Shown: positions 1 to 8,413 of the stretch, piece by piece | Layout of the letters: every line of letters starts with the position of its first letter | How positions within the stretch are numbered: position 1 is the first letter of the stretch | Source of the DNA: Gordonia polyisoprenivorans NBRC 16320 = JCM 10675 | Lineage (GTDB): Bacteria; Actinomycetota; Actinomycetes; Mycobacteriales; Mycobacteriaceae | Assembly: GCF_000241325.1 (NCBI RefSeq) | Contig: NZ_BAEI01000004.1 | Coordinates: 62,001 to 126,000 of the forward strand | DNA: 64,000 bases | Reading direction: 5' to 3' | Made by a program: the position numbers and the translations under genes | Notes under the pieces: generated by a model | Database searches by the model: none | Told to the model about the DNA's origin: nothing | Seen by the model: only the letters and a program-made list of their open reading frames with translations

Positions 1-980
1 GACGCGCGCGCCTTGGCTTCGACGACCGATTCGAGCGCCCCCGGCTCGAAGACGACGTTCTCACGCAACAGCGTCGGATAGAAATCGTCACTGAGAAGTA
101 TTCGCTTACAACCGATCTCGTAGTCCGGGGTGAGTTCGGCACGCAGCACCGGATCGGGGATCTGCGCGCGCAGGTGGGTCAATGCCCGCGCCCGGATCTC
201 GTCGATGTCGGGACGGCGGCGCAGACGTTGCGCGAACGCGGCGTCGGCGTTGCGCAACAGTTCGTTTCGATGTGCGGCCGCCCGCTGCGGATCGACGAGC
301 TCGGCACGCTCGGCGGGATCGAGCTGACGATCCTCCCGCGGCACGATGTAGGGCGGGGTGCGGCTGAAGATGACGAGCTCGGCGGCGCGGGCGGCCACAT
401 GCGGCACGATCTGGATCGCCGACGCCCCGGTACCGACCACCCCGACCCGGGCGCCCGCCAGATCGAGGTCGGGCTCCCAGGCGGCCGTGTGGACCACGGC
501 CCCCGGAAAGTCGTCGAGGCCTTCGATGTCGGGGATTCTCGGCTCCGACAACCGGCCCACGGCCAGCAGCAGGATCCGGGCGGTCAGCGACTGCGCACCG
601 TCAACGCCCTCGGTGACCAGATGCCAGCGAGCTCCCTCGGCATCCCATGTCGCACAAGTGAGTTCGCGGCCGAGTCGGATGTGGTCGGTGAGCCCTTCGT
701 CGAATACGAGCCGGTCGAGATAGGCGCGGATCTCGGCGCCGGCGGGATAGACCGCCGACCAGTCGGCGGGGGGACGGAACGAGAACGAATAGAGGTGACC
801 GGGGATGTCGCAGGCGATGCCGGGATAGATGTTGTCTCGCCAGGTGCCGCCGACCGCGTCGGCGCGTTCGAGGACCACGAACGATTCCCTCGCGCGCCGC
901 GCCAGATGCGTGGCCATCCCCAGCCCGGCGAAACCCGCCCCGACGATCGCGACGTCGACCTGGGGTGCGGCCGCGGTCAC
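1..980 (-). CDS. Baeyer-Villiger-type flavin monooxygenase (C-terminus beyond window)
   Basis: The frame opens at GTG 980 and runs off the left edge, so the protein is partial. It begins with an FAD Rossmann motif (VAIVGAGFAGLGMA), followed by ERADAVGGTWRDNIYPG, typical of class B flavoprotein monooxygenases. Near residue 155 it carries FPGAVVHTAAW, an exact fit to the Baeyer-Villiger fingerprint FxGxxxHxxxW, and then a second Rossmann motif (VGVVGTGASAIQ) for NADPH. The family inserts one oxygen atom into ketones or heteroatom substrates; the substrate here cannot be told. The GTG overlaps the stop of the upstream CofH-like gene by 4 bp (GTGA), so translation is probably coupled and the two may share a function. 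Confidence 0.9.
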   Translation of the reverse strand, partial: MTAAAPQVDVAIVGAGFAGLGMATHLARRARESFVVLERADAVGGTWRDNIYPGIACDIPGHLYSFSFRPPADWSAVYPAGAEIRAYLDRLVFDEGLTDHIRLGRELTCATWDAEGARWHLVTEGVDGAQSLTARILLLAVGRLSEPRIPDIEGLDDFPGAVVHTAAWEPDLDLAGARVGVVGTGASAIQIVPHVAARAAELVIFSRTPPYIVPREDRQLDPAERAELVDPQRAAAHRNELLRNADAAFAQRLRRRPDIDEIRARALTHLRAQIPDPVLRAELTPDYEIGCKRILLSDDFYPTLLRENVVFEPGALESVVEAKARA

Positions 981-2104
981 CGGCCTGCCCGGTGCAGGAT
1001 CGGCCGGTCGCCGGGCTGCCGATAAGCGGTGGTCCGCTGAACCGGCGTTCGGCCGGCGCGCTCGGCGAATCCGGCGAGGCGCTCGGAGTCGAGGACCCGA
1101 CCGGCCTCCGGTCCGGCCGACGGCATCATCGCGCCGTCGAGGAGCATCCCGCCGATGTCGTCGACCCCGCCCCGCAGCACCTCGTCGACGACGTCGGCGT
1201 CGAGCTTGGTCCAGGCGACCTGGATGTGGTCGAACCGACCCAGGGTGACCAGCCGCGTGACGGCGTGGATCGCCCGCGTCTCGCGGCGTGAAGCGCCCGC
1301 CACCGCGACCGACCGCAGATGAGGTGGGGTGTTGTCGGCAACCATCGGCATCAGGATGAGCTCACTGAACCCGCCTGTACGCGACTGGATCCCGCACAGG
1401 GTCCGCAGATGGGCGAGGACGTGGCCCGGCGTTTCGACATGCCCGTACAACACCGTCGCCGTCGAAAACAGTCCCGCCTCGTGCGCTGCGGAGATGACCT
1501 CGATCCACCCGTCCCGGGTGTACTCGGTCCCGGGCGGTGCGAGAACCGCACGAACCTCGTCGTCGAGGATCTGCGCCGCGGTCCCCGGCACCGAACCGAG
1601 TCCGGCGCCGCGTGCGCGGCGCAGGAACTCCTCGACGTCGATGCCCAGCCGGGCGGCGGCGACGCGGATCTCCGGTGGGCGGAACGCGTGCAGATGGACC
1701 GGCGCCGCGGCGGTGATCCGCTCGATCAGGCGCAGGTACCCCTCGGCCGAGGCATCGGCGGGCAGTGGCCCCTGCATGCAGATCTCGGTCGCCCCGAGCC
1801 CGTGGGCCTCGACGACCAGATCCTCCAGCGACGGGTCGGTGGTCAGGCTCGCGGCCACCGCGGTGTCGAGATTGCGATTCACCACGTAGGTGAGGGCCTC
1901 GGGGTCGGTGACCGCACGGCGGGCCGCGTCGGCGTGCGCGCACAGCTCGTCGAGGAGATCGCCGTCGGCGCCGAGCAGCGCGATCCACTCGTCGTCGGAG
2001 AGGTCGGCCGGCGTTCCCACCGGGGCGGCGGACAACCGCTCCAGCGCCGCGGCGACCCGCTCGACGGGCGCCCGATGATCGGTCGCCCACGCGCGCAAAA
2101 CCAT
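977..2104 (-). CDS. CofH/FbiC-like protein lacking the radical-SAM cysteine motif
   Basis: This 375-aa protein aligns by eye with the C-terminal (CofH) half of FO synthase FbiC: LTYVVNRN, ATEICMQG, HLHAFRPPEI, SVPGTAAQILDDEVR and LYGHVETPGHVLAHL are all recognisable. In true FbiC/CofH the YVVNRN segment is followed by a CX3CX2C cluster that binds the [4Fe-4S] centre; here about 20 residues including all three cysteines are missing and the text runs from NRNLDTAV directly to the next helix. It therefore cannot be a standard radical-SAM FO synthase. It lies at the position occupied by fbiC near mshB in M. tuberculosis. A genuine FbiC is presumably elsewhere. It may be a catalytically altered paralogue acting with the coupled downstream monooxygenase; that role is inference. 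Confidence 0.82.
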   Translation of the reverse strand: MVLRAWATDHRAPVERVAAALERLSAAPVGTPADLSDDEWIALLGADGDLLDELCAHADAARRAVTDPEALTYVVNRNLDTAVAASLTTDPSLEDLVVEAHGLGATEICMQGPLPADASAEGYLRLIERITAAAPVHLHAFRPPEIRVAAARLGIDVEEFLRRARGAGLGSVPGTAAQILDDEVRAVLAPPGTEYTRDGWIEVISAAHEAGLFSTATVLYGHVETPGHVLAHLRTLCGIQSRTGGFSELILMPMVADNTPPHLRSVAVAGASRRETRAIHAVTRLVTLGRFDHIQVAWTKLDADVVDEVLRGGVDDIGGMLLDGAMMPSAGPEAGRVLDSERLAGFAERAGRTPVQRTTAYRQPGDRPILHRAGR

Positions 2105-2154
2105 GGACCCACTCTAACCGCAGGGTCCCCGGCGCCCGGGGTGGCTCGGGGCGC

Positions 2155-2529
2155 TCAGGCGTCCGGACGTGGCAGCCGGCCCGACCAGATGAGCGCCACC
2201 GGGATGCCGAGGCCGAACAGCACCAACATCAGCGTCGCGGGAACGGTGGTGCCACCGAGGTAGAGCACCACGTCGCCACCCGGACCGGTGAACGCCGCGA
2301 CCAGCAGAACCAGAACCCACGCGGCCAACGGCGCGAACCGCAGCGGCGAGTCGGTGGTGCGCGCGGCCAGCCACAGCAGTATCGCGTTCACCAGGCCGGC
2401 GACGATGGCGATGACCGGAACTGGCTGTCCCCAGAACCGCAGGTAACAGAACGCGACCGATCCCAGCCCGACCACGACACCGTCGACGATCAGCATCGCG
2501 AGGAGGAAGCGGTCGAGCACGCGGGTCAC
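2155..2529 (-). CDS. Four-helix membrane protein, Rv1171-like
   Basis: A 124-aa protein made almost entirely of four hydrophobic segments (about residues 8-30, 38-57, 66-84 and 92-116) with short polar connections. No catalytic motif is visible. Its GTG start at 2529 overlaps the mshB stop by 4 bp (GTGA), and the same kind of small membrane protein (Rv1171) follows mshB in M. tuberculosis. The coupling to mshB suggests a conserved but unknown role in envelope or thiol metabolism. Function unassigned. Confidence 0.78.
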   Translation of the reverse strand: MTRVLDRFLLAMLIVDGVVVGLGSVAFCYLRFWGQPVPVIAIVAGLVNAILLWLAARTTDSPLRFAPLAAWVLVLLVAAFTGPGGDVVLYLGGTTVPATLMLVLFGLGIPVALIWSGRLPRPDA

Positions 2530-3434
2530 GGTCGCGCCTGTGCGGGACGGCGTTGCGGGGTGAACAGATCGTCGTTGCGGGCAGCGGGCCCTTCCGGTGC
2601 GGGGCTGCGCAAGATGAAGTGCTCGACGTCGAAGATCGGCTGAAGGATGTTGTTGGACAAGGCGTATTCGGTCCGCGACGGCGCCACCGTCACCTGCGTC
2701 GCGTGCGCGGCCAGGGCATCGACCTTGCGCTGATACACCCCGCCGACGTCGATGGCGGTGGTGATCCGATCGTCGGGGTAGCTGGGCAGTTCGGTGTCAT
2801 GCGGCATCCGCCAGCCGTCGGGAACGCGGTCGGCCGCCGTGGCGAGACCGGCGCGCAGTGCGCTCGCCTCGGTGACCGACTCGTACACCAGGTACTCGGT
2901 TCCGGTCCGCCTCGACGCGATCGGTAGCGCGGCGACCGAGGCCTCGTGCACCGTCATGTGGTCGGGATGTCCGTAGGTGCCCGCGGTGTCGTAGGTGACG
3001 ACCACCTGCGGATCGAACTCGGCGATCTCGTCGGCCAGCGCCGCGACGACCGCGTCGAACGGGCCCTGCGCCAGTGCGCGCGGATGCTCCGCCGACGGCG
3101 TCCCGGCCATCCCGGAGTCCCGCCAGCGTCCGGCGCCACCGAGGAATCGCGGGGTGAGCGGTGGCCGACCGGGCGGGGTGAGCGCCTCGAGCGCCCGGGT
3201 CAATTCGAGGATGCGGTAGCCGCCGAGCTGATCGGCACCGCCGTCGGCAACCAATTGCGCCCAGCGATCACCGATCACCTCGCCCTCTTCACCCAGGGTG
3301 AAGGTGACCACGCGCACGTCGACACCCTCGTCGAGATACCGGGCGATGGTGCCGCCGGTCATGATGGTCTCGTCGTCGGGGTGGGCGTGCAGCAGCAGCA
3401 GTCGGCGTCCTGCCGACTCGGACGGTTCGGTCAT
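2526..3434 (-). CDS. mshB: GlcNAc-Ins deacetylase (mycothiol biosynthesis)
   Basis: MshB removes the acetyl group from GlcNAc-inositol to give GlcN-Ins, the acceptor for cysteine in mycothiol biosynthesis; it is a cytoplasmic zinc enzyme. The 302-aa protein has the zinc motif AHPDDE at residues 17-22 and the third ligand region YGHPDHM at 154-160, as in the PIG-L/LmbE family. ATG 3434 is chosen because it overlaps the lpqW stop by 4 bp (ATGA) and begins directly before the conserved RRLLLLHAHPDDE. Length and motifs fit mycobacterial MshB. It sits in a coupled run lpqW-mshB-membrane protein. Confidence 0.93.
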   Translation of the reverse strand: MTEPSESAGRRLLLLHAHPDDETIMTGGTIARYLDEGVDVRVVTFTLGEEGEVIGDRWAQLVADGGADQLGGYRILELTRALEALTPPGRPPLTPRFLGGAGRWRDSGMAGTPSAEHPRALAQGPFDAVVAALADEIAEFDPQVVVTYDTAGTYGHPDHMTVHEASVAALPIASRRTGTEYLVYESVTEASALRAGLATAADRVPDGWRMPHDTELPSYPDDRITTAIDVGGVYQRKVDALAAHATQVTVAPSRTEYALSNNILQPIFDVEHFILRSPAPEGPAARNDDLFTPQRRPAQARP

Positions 3435-5353
3435 TTGATGTCCCAGGTGGCGGCGGTGCCGTAGATGGAGGTCTGGATCGGCCCGGACAGCGGCACACCG
3501 GTCACCGCCGGCGTCACCCCCACGAGCATGCTGTCCTGGTAGAGCGGCAGATAGATCGCCTGATCGGCCAGCAACGGTTCGGCCTCGGCGAGCATCGGCG
3601 TCGGGTCGTCGGCCGAGAGCGCATCGCGGGCAAGGGAGATCAGCGCGGGATCGCACACCCCGGAGATGTTGCTGGCGTACACGGTGGTCGCCCCCGACGC
3701 GTCCTGGCTGGGTGCGACGCTGGTGGGCGTCGGGGGTGTCGACAGCGACGGCGCGGTCCCGGGCTTGGGCTGATCGCAGTCGACCTGCGAGGCCAGCGCC
3801 GCCGCCGGGGGCACACCGAGCCCCGTCCACCCGACGACGAGATCGATGCGTGAATCGGTCAACGCGACGCCGTAGAGGTCGCTGTTGGGCAGGGACACCA
3901 CCCCGGCGCGCACACCGGCGGAACGCAGTTGATCGACGATGTTCGCCGCGGCCGACGTGGACCGGGGGTCACCGCTGATCGCCCCGACCCGGACCGTCAG
4001 GTCCTGGCCGTCCTTCTCGTACGGGATGACGCCGTCGGGCACCGGGGCAACGCTGGGCGCCGCCGCCGTCGGGGTACTGCTACTCGGTGCGGATGAGCTA
4101 CTCGGGCTCGCCGAACTCGACGGGCCGGCCGAACCCGATGGGCTGGGCGTACCGGATGTCGGGGGCTCCGGAGCGGGTGGCGTGCGCTTGTATCCCGCGG
4201 CGGCGAGCAGATCGTCGATCGCCTGCGGAGCCGGGCGTGGACGGTTCACCGGGAAATACCCCGGGTCCGACGGTGCGTACACGGTGTTGGCGTACTGCTG
4301 CACCACCCATTCACCCGCACCGGCGAGCGTGGCGAGGTTGGTGTCGATCATCGACAGGATCGCGCGCCGCACCTCCACCCGATTCATCACCGGGGTACGC
4401 GCGTTGACGCTGACCGTGAGGGCCCGCGCGGTCGGGCCGCGCTGATCGGTCACCCCGGGTACCGCGGTGAGCTCGGCCGCGGTCGCCGGGCCCGCGCCGA
4501 CGGTTGCCAGCGCCGAGCCACCCGAACGGATCGAATCGATCATCTGCGAGTCGGTACCGGCCCGGCGCAACACCACCTGATCGAGCTTCGACGGCGTCAT
4601 CCAGTAGCGGTCGTTGCGGATCAACCGCACCTCGTCACGGGTGGGGTCGAGCGAAAAGATCTGAAAAGGACCGGCCGACACCGGTTTTCCCGAGTCCATG
4701 CCGGTCTGGAAACCGGCCGGGGTGCCACGCAGCACGTGGCTGGGCAGCAGGTTGGTGAACAGCTCGCGCCACCGCGGATAGGGCTGGGCGAAGCGGACCT
4801 CGACGACCTTGCTCCCCGCACTGGAGGTCACCGAGTCGATCAGCCGATAACCGGCCGGCGCCACCACATTCGGCTGTCGCGACATCTGCTGCCACAGGTA
4901 GTTGAAATCGTCTCCGGTGACCGGCAGACCGTCGGACCATTGCGCATTGGTGTGGATGCGGTAGGTGACCGTGAACGGCGCGGTCGAGGTGACCTCCGCC
5001 GAGGTCACCAGCGCGTCGTTGCGTTGCCACACAACACCGTCGGGCGTCTGCACCGGAAGGAACGCACTGGGCAGGGTCATCGCGGCGATGGCCGTGGTGA
5101 CCGGATTCTGGTCGGCGCCCAGATGCGGATTGAAGCCCGTGCCGATCGAGTCGGTGGCGACGTAGATCGTCTTGCCGTCGGGATACTCGGTCGGCGTCTG
5201 CGGGGTCGCGGTGTCCCGCACGGGCGGCGGCGGGTTGGCGGTACACGCCGCCACCCCGAGCACCGCCGCGAGGACCGTGAGGACGAGCAGGAGCGATCGC
5301 CCGGCCGAATGCGTCACACGACGCCGCCTCGACCGCTCACATCCCACGTCCAT
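3431..5353 (-). CDS. lpqW: Lipoprotein LpqW, SBP5-like
   Basis: LpqW is an exported lipoprotein of the peptide-binding-protein fold that, in mycobacteria, influences the balance between PIM and lipoarabinomannan synthesis. The sequence has a positively charged n-region, a hydrophobic core (LLLVLTVLAAVLG) and the lipobox VAAC, followed by conserved segments such as GFNPHLGADQNPV, WSDGLPVTGDDFNYLWQQM and YPRWRELFTNLLPSHVL. A Ser/Pro-rich linker lies near the middle. The start is uncertain: ATG 5353 (used here) or GTG 5317, which has a GAGG about 10 bases upstream and would shorten the n-region. typA ends 55 bp upstream and mshB overlaps downstream. Confidence 0.87.
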   Translation of the reverse strand: MDVGCERSRRRRVTHSAGRSLLLVLTVLAAVLGVAACTANPPPPVRDTATPQTPTEYPDGKTIYVATDSIGTGFNPHLGADQNPVTTAIAAMTLPSAFLPVQTPDGVVWQRNDALVTSAEVTSTAPFTVTYRIHTNAQWSDGLPVTGDDFNYLWQQMSRQPNVVAPAGYRLIDSVTSSAGSKVVEVRFAQPYPRWRELFTNLLPSHVLRGTPAGFQTGMDSGKPVSAGPFQIFSLDPTRDEVRLIRNDRYWMTPSKLDQVVLRRAGTDSQMIDSIRSGGSALATVGAGPATAAELTAVPGVTDQRGPTARALTVSVNARTPVMNRVEVRRAILSMIDTNLATLAGAGEWVVQQYANTVYAPSDPGYFPVNRPRPAPQAIDDLLAAAGYKRTPPAPEPPTSGTPSPSGSAGPSSSASPSSSSAPSSSTPTAAAPSVAPVPDGVIPYEKDGQDLTVRVGAISGDPRSTSAAANIVDQLRSAGVRAGVVSLPNSDLYGVALTDSRIDLVVGWTGLGVPPAAALASQVDCDQPKPGTAPSLSTPPTPTSVAPSQDASGATTVYASNISGVCDPALISLARDALSADDPTPMLAEAEPLLADQAIYLPLYQDSMLVGVTPAVTGVPLSGPIQTSIYGTAATWDIK

Positions 5354-5408
5354 CACGAATCCACTCACCCCCAGACCACGACCACGTTCACCCGACCGCG
5401 TACGGGAC

Positions 5409-7334
5409 TCAGCCCGCCGCGGCATCCCGCGTCTTGGCGCGCGAACGCTCACGGGCTCGGGTGGTGGCATCGAGATGCACCTTACGCACCCGCACCACCT
5501 CGGGAGTCGCCTCGACACACTCGTCGGCGGCACAGAACTCCATCGCGCCCTCGAGCTCGAGATGCATCGGCTTGGCGAGGGTCTCCATCACATCGGCCGA
5601 CGACTGCCGCATGTTGGTCAGCTTCTTCTCGCGGGTCACGTTGATGTCGAGGTCCTCGGCACGCGGGTTGATGCCCACGACATGGCCCTCGTAGGTGTCG
5701 TCGCCGGGATTGACGAAGAACGTGCCGCGGTCGGCGAGCTGGATCATCGCGAACGGCGTGACGGTACCCGCACGGTCACTGACCAGCGACCCGGTGTGCC
5801 GGGCGCGGATCTCGCCGGCCCACGCGGCGTACCCGTCGAAGACGGCATTGGCGATACCGGTACCACGGGTCTCGGTGAGGAAGTCGGTGCGGAAGCCGAT
5901 CAGGCCGCGGGAGGGCACGGTGAACTCCATGCGCACCCAGCCCGAGCCGTGGTTGTTCATCTGGTCCATCCGCCCCTTGCGGGCGGCGAGCAGCTGGGTC
6001 ACCGCGCCGAGGTACTCCTCGGGCACGTCGATGGTGAGGTGCTCGAACGGCTCGTGCACCTTGCCGTCGACCCGGCGGGTCACCACCTGCGGCTTGCCGA
6101 CGGTCAACTCGAAGCCCTCACGACGCATCTGTTCGACCAGGATGGCCAGCGCGAGCTCACCACGACCCTGCACCTCCCAGGCGTCGGGCCGGTTGATGTC
6201 GACGACGCGCAGCGAGACGTTGCCGATGAGCTCGGTGTCGAGTCGATCCTTGACCATGCGCGCGGTCAGCTTGTGGCCCTTGACCCGACCGGCCAGCGGC
6301 GAGGTGTTGGTGCCGATGATGACCGAGATCGCCGGCTCGTCGACCGTGATGCGCGGCAACGGGACCGGGTTCTCGGCGTCGGCGAGGGTGTCGCCGATCA
6401 TGATCTCCGGGATGCCCGCGATCGCGACGATGTCACCGGCCACAGCGGATTCGGCCGGACTGCGCTCGACACCGACGGTGGCCAGCAGTTCGGTGATCTT
6501 GGCGCGTTCGATGACGGGCTCGAGCGTCCCGTCCTCCTTGGTGACCGCACGGCACCAGGCGACGGTCTGCCCCTTCTTCAGGGTGCCGTTGTGGATACGC
6601 ACCAGCCCGAGACGACCGAGGAACGGCGAAGCGTCGAGGTTGGTCACGTGGGCCTGTAGCGGCGCCTCGGGATCGCCTTTGGGGGCGGGCACGTGCTCGA
6701 GCAGGACGTCGAAGAACGGGTCGAGGTTCTCCCCGTCGGGCACCTCACCGTTGGCGGGCTGCTCGGTTGAGGCGATACCGGCGCGACCAGAGGCGTAGAG
6801 GACGGGCAGGTCGAGCACCTGTTCTGCCGCCGACGCGGCCTCCTCGTCGAGGTCGGAGGCCAGATCCAGCAGCAGATCGTGTGTTTCTTCGACGACCTCG
6901 GCGATTCGGGCATCGGGACGGTCGGTCTTGTTGACCACGAGGATCACCGGCAACGACGCGCTGAGCGCCTTGCGCAGCACGAACCGCGTCTGCGGCAGCG
7001 GGCCCTCGGAGGCGTCGACCAGCAGCACGACCCCGTCGACCATCGACAGACCACGCTCGACCTCACCGCCGAAATCGGCGTGACCCGGGGTGTCGATGAC
7101 GTTGATGACGACCTCGGTGCCGTCGGGCTGACGACGGTGGACCGCGGTGTTCTTGGCGAGGATGGTGATGCCCTTCTCGCGCTCCAGGTCACCGGAATCC
7201 ATCACGCGGTCGACGAGCTCGGCGCGCTCGCCGAACACCCCGGACTGTCGGAGCATCGCATCGACCAACGTGGTCTTGCCGTGGTCGACGTGCGCGACGA
7301 TCGCGACGTTGCGGAAGTTGGGAGCAGGGCTCAC
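5409..7334 (-). CDS. typA: Ribosome-associated GTPase TypA/BipA
   Basis: A 641-aa translational GTPase of the EF-G superfamily, which binds the 70S ribosome and helps large-subunit assembly and growth under stress. G1 is AHVDHGKT (residues 14-21), G3 is DTPGH (81-85), G4 is NKTD (135-138); EF-Tu domain 2-like, EF-G domain III/V-like and the BipA-specific C-terminal region (TREKKLTNMRQSSADVMETLAKP) follow in order. GTG 7334 is the start, with a purine-rich AAAGAGA stretch upstream. The position next to lpqW and mshB matches mycobacteria. Confidence 0.96.
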   Translation of the reverse strand: MSPAPNFRNVAIVAHVDHGKTTLVDAMLRQSGVFGERAELVDRVMDSGDLEREKGITILAKNTAVHRRQPDGTEVVINVIDTPGHADFGGEVERGLSMVDGVVLLVDASEGPLPQTRFVLRKALSASLPVILVVNKTDRPDARIAEVVEETHDLLLDLASDLDEEAASAAEQVLDLPVLYASGRAGIASTEQPANGEVPDGENLDPFFDVLLEHVPAPKGDPEAPLQAHVTNLDASPFLGRLGLVRIHNGTLKKGQTVAWCRAVTKEDGTLEPVIERAKITELLATVGVERSPAESAVAGDIVAIAGIPEIMIGDTLADAENPVPLPRITVDEPAISVIIGTNTSPLAGRVKGHKLTARMVKDRLDTELIGNVSLRVVDINRPDAWEVQGRGELALAILVEQMRREGFELTVGKPQVVTRRVDGKVHEPFEHLTIDVPEEYLGAVTQLLAARKGRMDQMNNHGSGWVRMEFTVPSRGLIGFRTDFLTETRGTGIANAVFDGYAAWAGEIRARHTGSLVSDRAGTVTPFAMIQLADRGTFFVNPGDDTYEGHVVGINPRAEDLDINVTREKKLTNMRQSSADVMETLAKPMHLELEGAMEFCAADECVEATPEVVRVRKVHLDATTRARERSRAKTRDAAAG

Positions 7335-7474
7335 TGAGATCTCTTTCGTGTACGGGGGCGGTCACTCGGCGCACGCGGAACCGGCGCCGGCAGACTGACG
7401 ACGGCTAACAGCGTATCGGGTCCGCGGGAGAGACCGCGATCACAGCGGAGTGTCAGTGGGTGAACAGCCGGTGC

Positions 7475-7480
7475 TAGCGT
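7475..7480 (+). promoter_or_regulatory. -10 element (TAGCGT) for leaderless small ORF
   Basis: TAGCGT fits TANNNT and is followed by exactly six bases and then ATG 7487, the geometry expected for transcription starting at or next to the initiation codon. No Shine-Dalgarno sequence lies before this ATG. Confidence 0.55.
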
Positions 7481-7486
7481 CACCGC

Positions 7487-7663
7487 ATGGGCACGAAAAA
7501 CCCGGCAAAGGTCGCCGACCTCAAGCCCAAGAAGAAGTGTTGTCGCTCCAAGACCCGCTGCGTACGCTGCCCGGTCGTCATCGCGCGAATGCGCAAACTC
7601 GACATCGACTCGATGAGCAAGAAGGACCTCGGCAAGGCCCTCAAGAAGGCACGGGCCGCCTGA
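7487..7663 (+). CDS. 58-aa basic Cys-rich protein, function unknown
   Basis: ATG 7487 opens a 58-residue frame with about 19 Lys/Arg and four cysteines in a CC-x6-C-x2-C arrangement (KKKCCRSKTRCVRCPVV), followed by a basic helix-like tail (DSMSKKDLGKALKKARAA). The cysteines could bind one zinc ion or iron-sulfur cluster, and the charge suggests nucleic acid or ribosome contact; both are inference. A TANNNT-N6-ATG promoter supports leaderless translation. It diverges from typA. I know of similar small hypothetical proteins in related actinomycetes but no function. Easily missed because of its length. Confidence 0.72.
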   Translation: MGTKNPAKVADLKPKKKCCRSKTRCVRCPVVIARMRKLDIDSMSKKDLGKALKKARAA

Positions 7664-7672
7664 CCGATCCCT

Positions 7673-7731
7673 CGCCGACAGCGCCCGTCCCACCGCCGAC
7701 AGCGCCCGTCCCAACGCCGACAGCGCTGTGA
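7673..7731 (+). repeat. 21-bp tandem repeat array, copy A
   Basis: Three units with a 21-bp period starting CGCCGACAGCGCCCGTCCCA; the third is truncated. The array begins about 10 bp after the stop of the 58-aa ORF. The same unit family recurs in opposite orientation at 9089-9166, after mutT2, so the two arrays bracket tetR and plsC. Confidence 0.8.
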
Positions 7732-7744
7732 CCACGCGGAGCGA

Positions 7745-8329
7745 CTACGCAATGGCGTCGACCGCACCGATCACCAACGCCTCGACGTCGATCTCGACCA
7801 CCGCTGCCATCGGTTCAAGCGCACGATTGGCCACCAGCACGGCCAACCCGTGAATGGACATCCAGAAACGGACGGTGGCGGTCCACGAATGATGATCACC
7901 GACGAATTCCGCAACGACTGAGTGCAATTCGGCGATCATGGGTACCGATAGCGATCGCAGGTCGCCACCGGCCCCGTCGAGAATGTCGTGGCGGAACATC
8001 AGCTCGAACATCGCGCGCCGGCGTCGGGCAAAGCCGACGTACGCGTTCGCCGCGGAGACGAGTCGATCCCGCGGAGGCGTTGAGCGGTCTCGCAGTACCG
8101 GCGCGATCTCCGTACCAAGGTCGTCGAGTCCGCTACGAGCGACGGCGGCCAGGAGTTGCGCATGCGTAGGGAAGTACCGCCGTGGGGCACCGTGAGACAC
8201 ACCCGCGCTCCTCGCGATCGCCCGCACCCCCAGTGCCGCGAGCCCGTCACTCTCGAGCAACTCCACTCCCGCCGCCACCAGACGAGAACGTGTCGTGTCA
8301 GAGGGTTTCGCTTCGTCGGCAGCAACCAT
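7745..8329 (-). CDS. TetR-family repressor
   Basis: A 194-aa regulator with an N-terminal helix-turn-helix (SRLVAAGVELL ... ALGVRAIARSAGVSHGAPRRYF) and a ligand domain resembling the TetR_C WHG type (ELMFRH, HGLAVLVANRAL). ATG 8329 (MVAADEAK) is preferred over ATG 8347 because the first palindromic operator occupies 8330-8344, directly before this ATG. The gene diverges from the plsC-like gene, with two identical-type palindromes between them, so it probably represses itself and plsC. Inducer unknown; an acyl or lipid ligand is a guess from the neighbour. Confidence 0.87.
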   Translation of the reverse strand: MVAADEAKPSDTTRSRLVAAGVELLESDGLAALGVRAIARSAGVSHGAPRRYFPTHAQLLAAVARSGLDDLGTEIAPVLRDRSTPPRDRLVSAANAYVGFARRRRAMFELMFRHDILDGAGGDLRSLSVPMIAELHSVVAEFVGDHHSWTATVRFWMSIHGLAVLVANRALEPMAAVVEIDVEALVIGAVDAIA

Positions 8330-8344
8330 GTAGACATTGTCTAC
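8330..8344. promoter_or_regulatory. TetR operator 1
   Basis: GTAGACATTGTCTAC is a perfect 7-bp inverted repeat around one base. It abuts the tetR ATG and shares the pattern GTAGACANTGTCTAC with the second copy 24 bp away, centre to centre. Confidence 0.8.
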
Positions 8345-8353
8345 CATGGGCGC

Positions 8354-8368
8354 GTAGACAGTGTCTAC
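8354..8368. promoter_or_regulatory. TetR operator 2
   Basis: GTAGACAGTGTCTAC, the second perfect palindrome of the pair. It lies 45 bp before the plsC start, where it would block transcription in both directions. Confidence 0.8.
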
Positions 8369-8413
8369 GCCTATTCAACGGTCCTTTCATCGACGAGCAC
8401 AGGGGAAATGCGC

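Noticed and set aside
5172-6659. Long plus-strand frame antisense to lpqW and typA
   Set aside because: Its protein has no recognisable motif and Arg/Gly/Asp/His-rich composition expected from reading high-GC codons on the opposite strand; typA motifs are fully intact.
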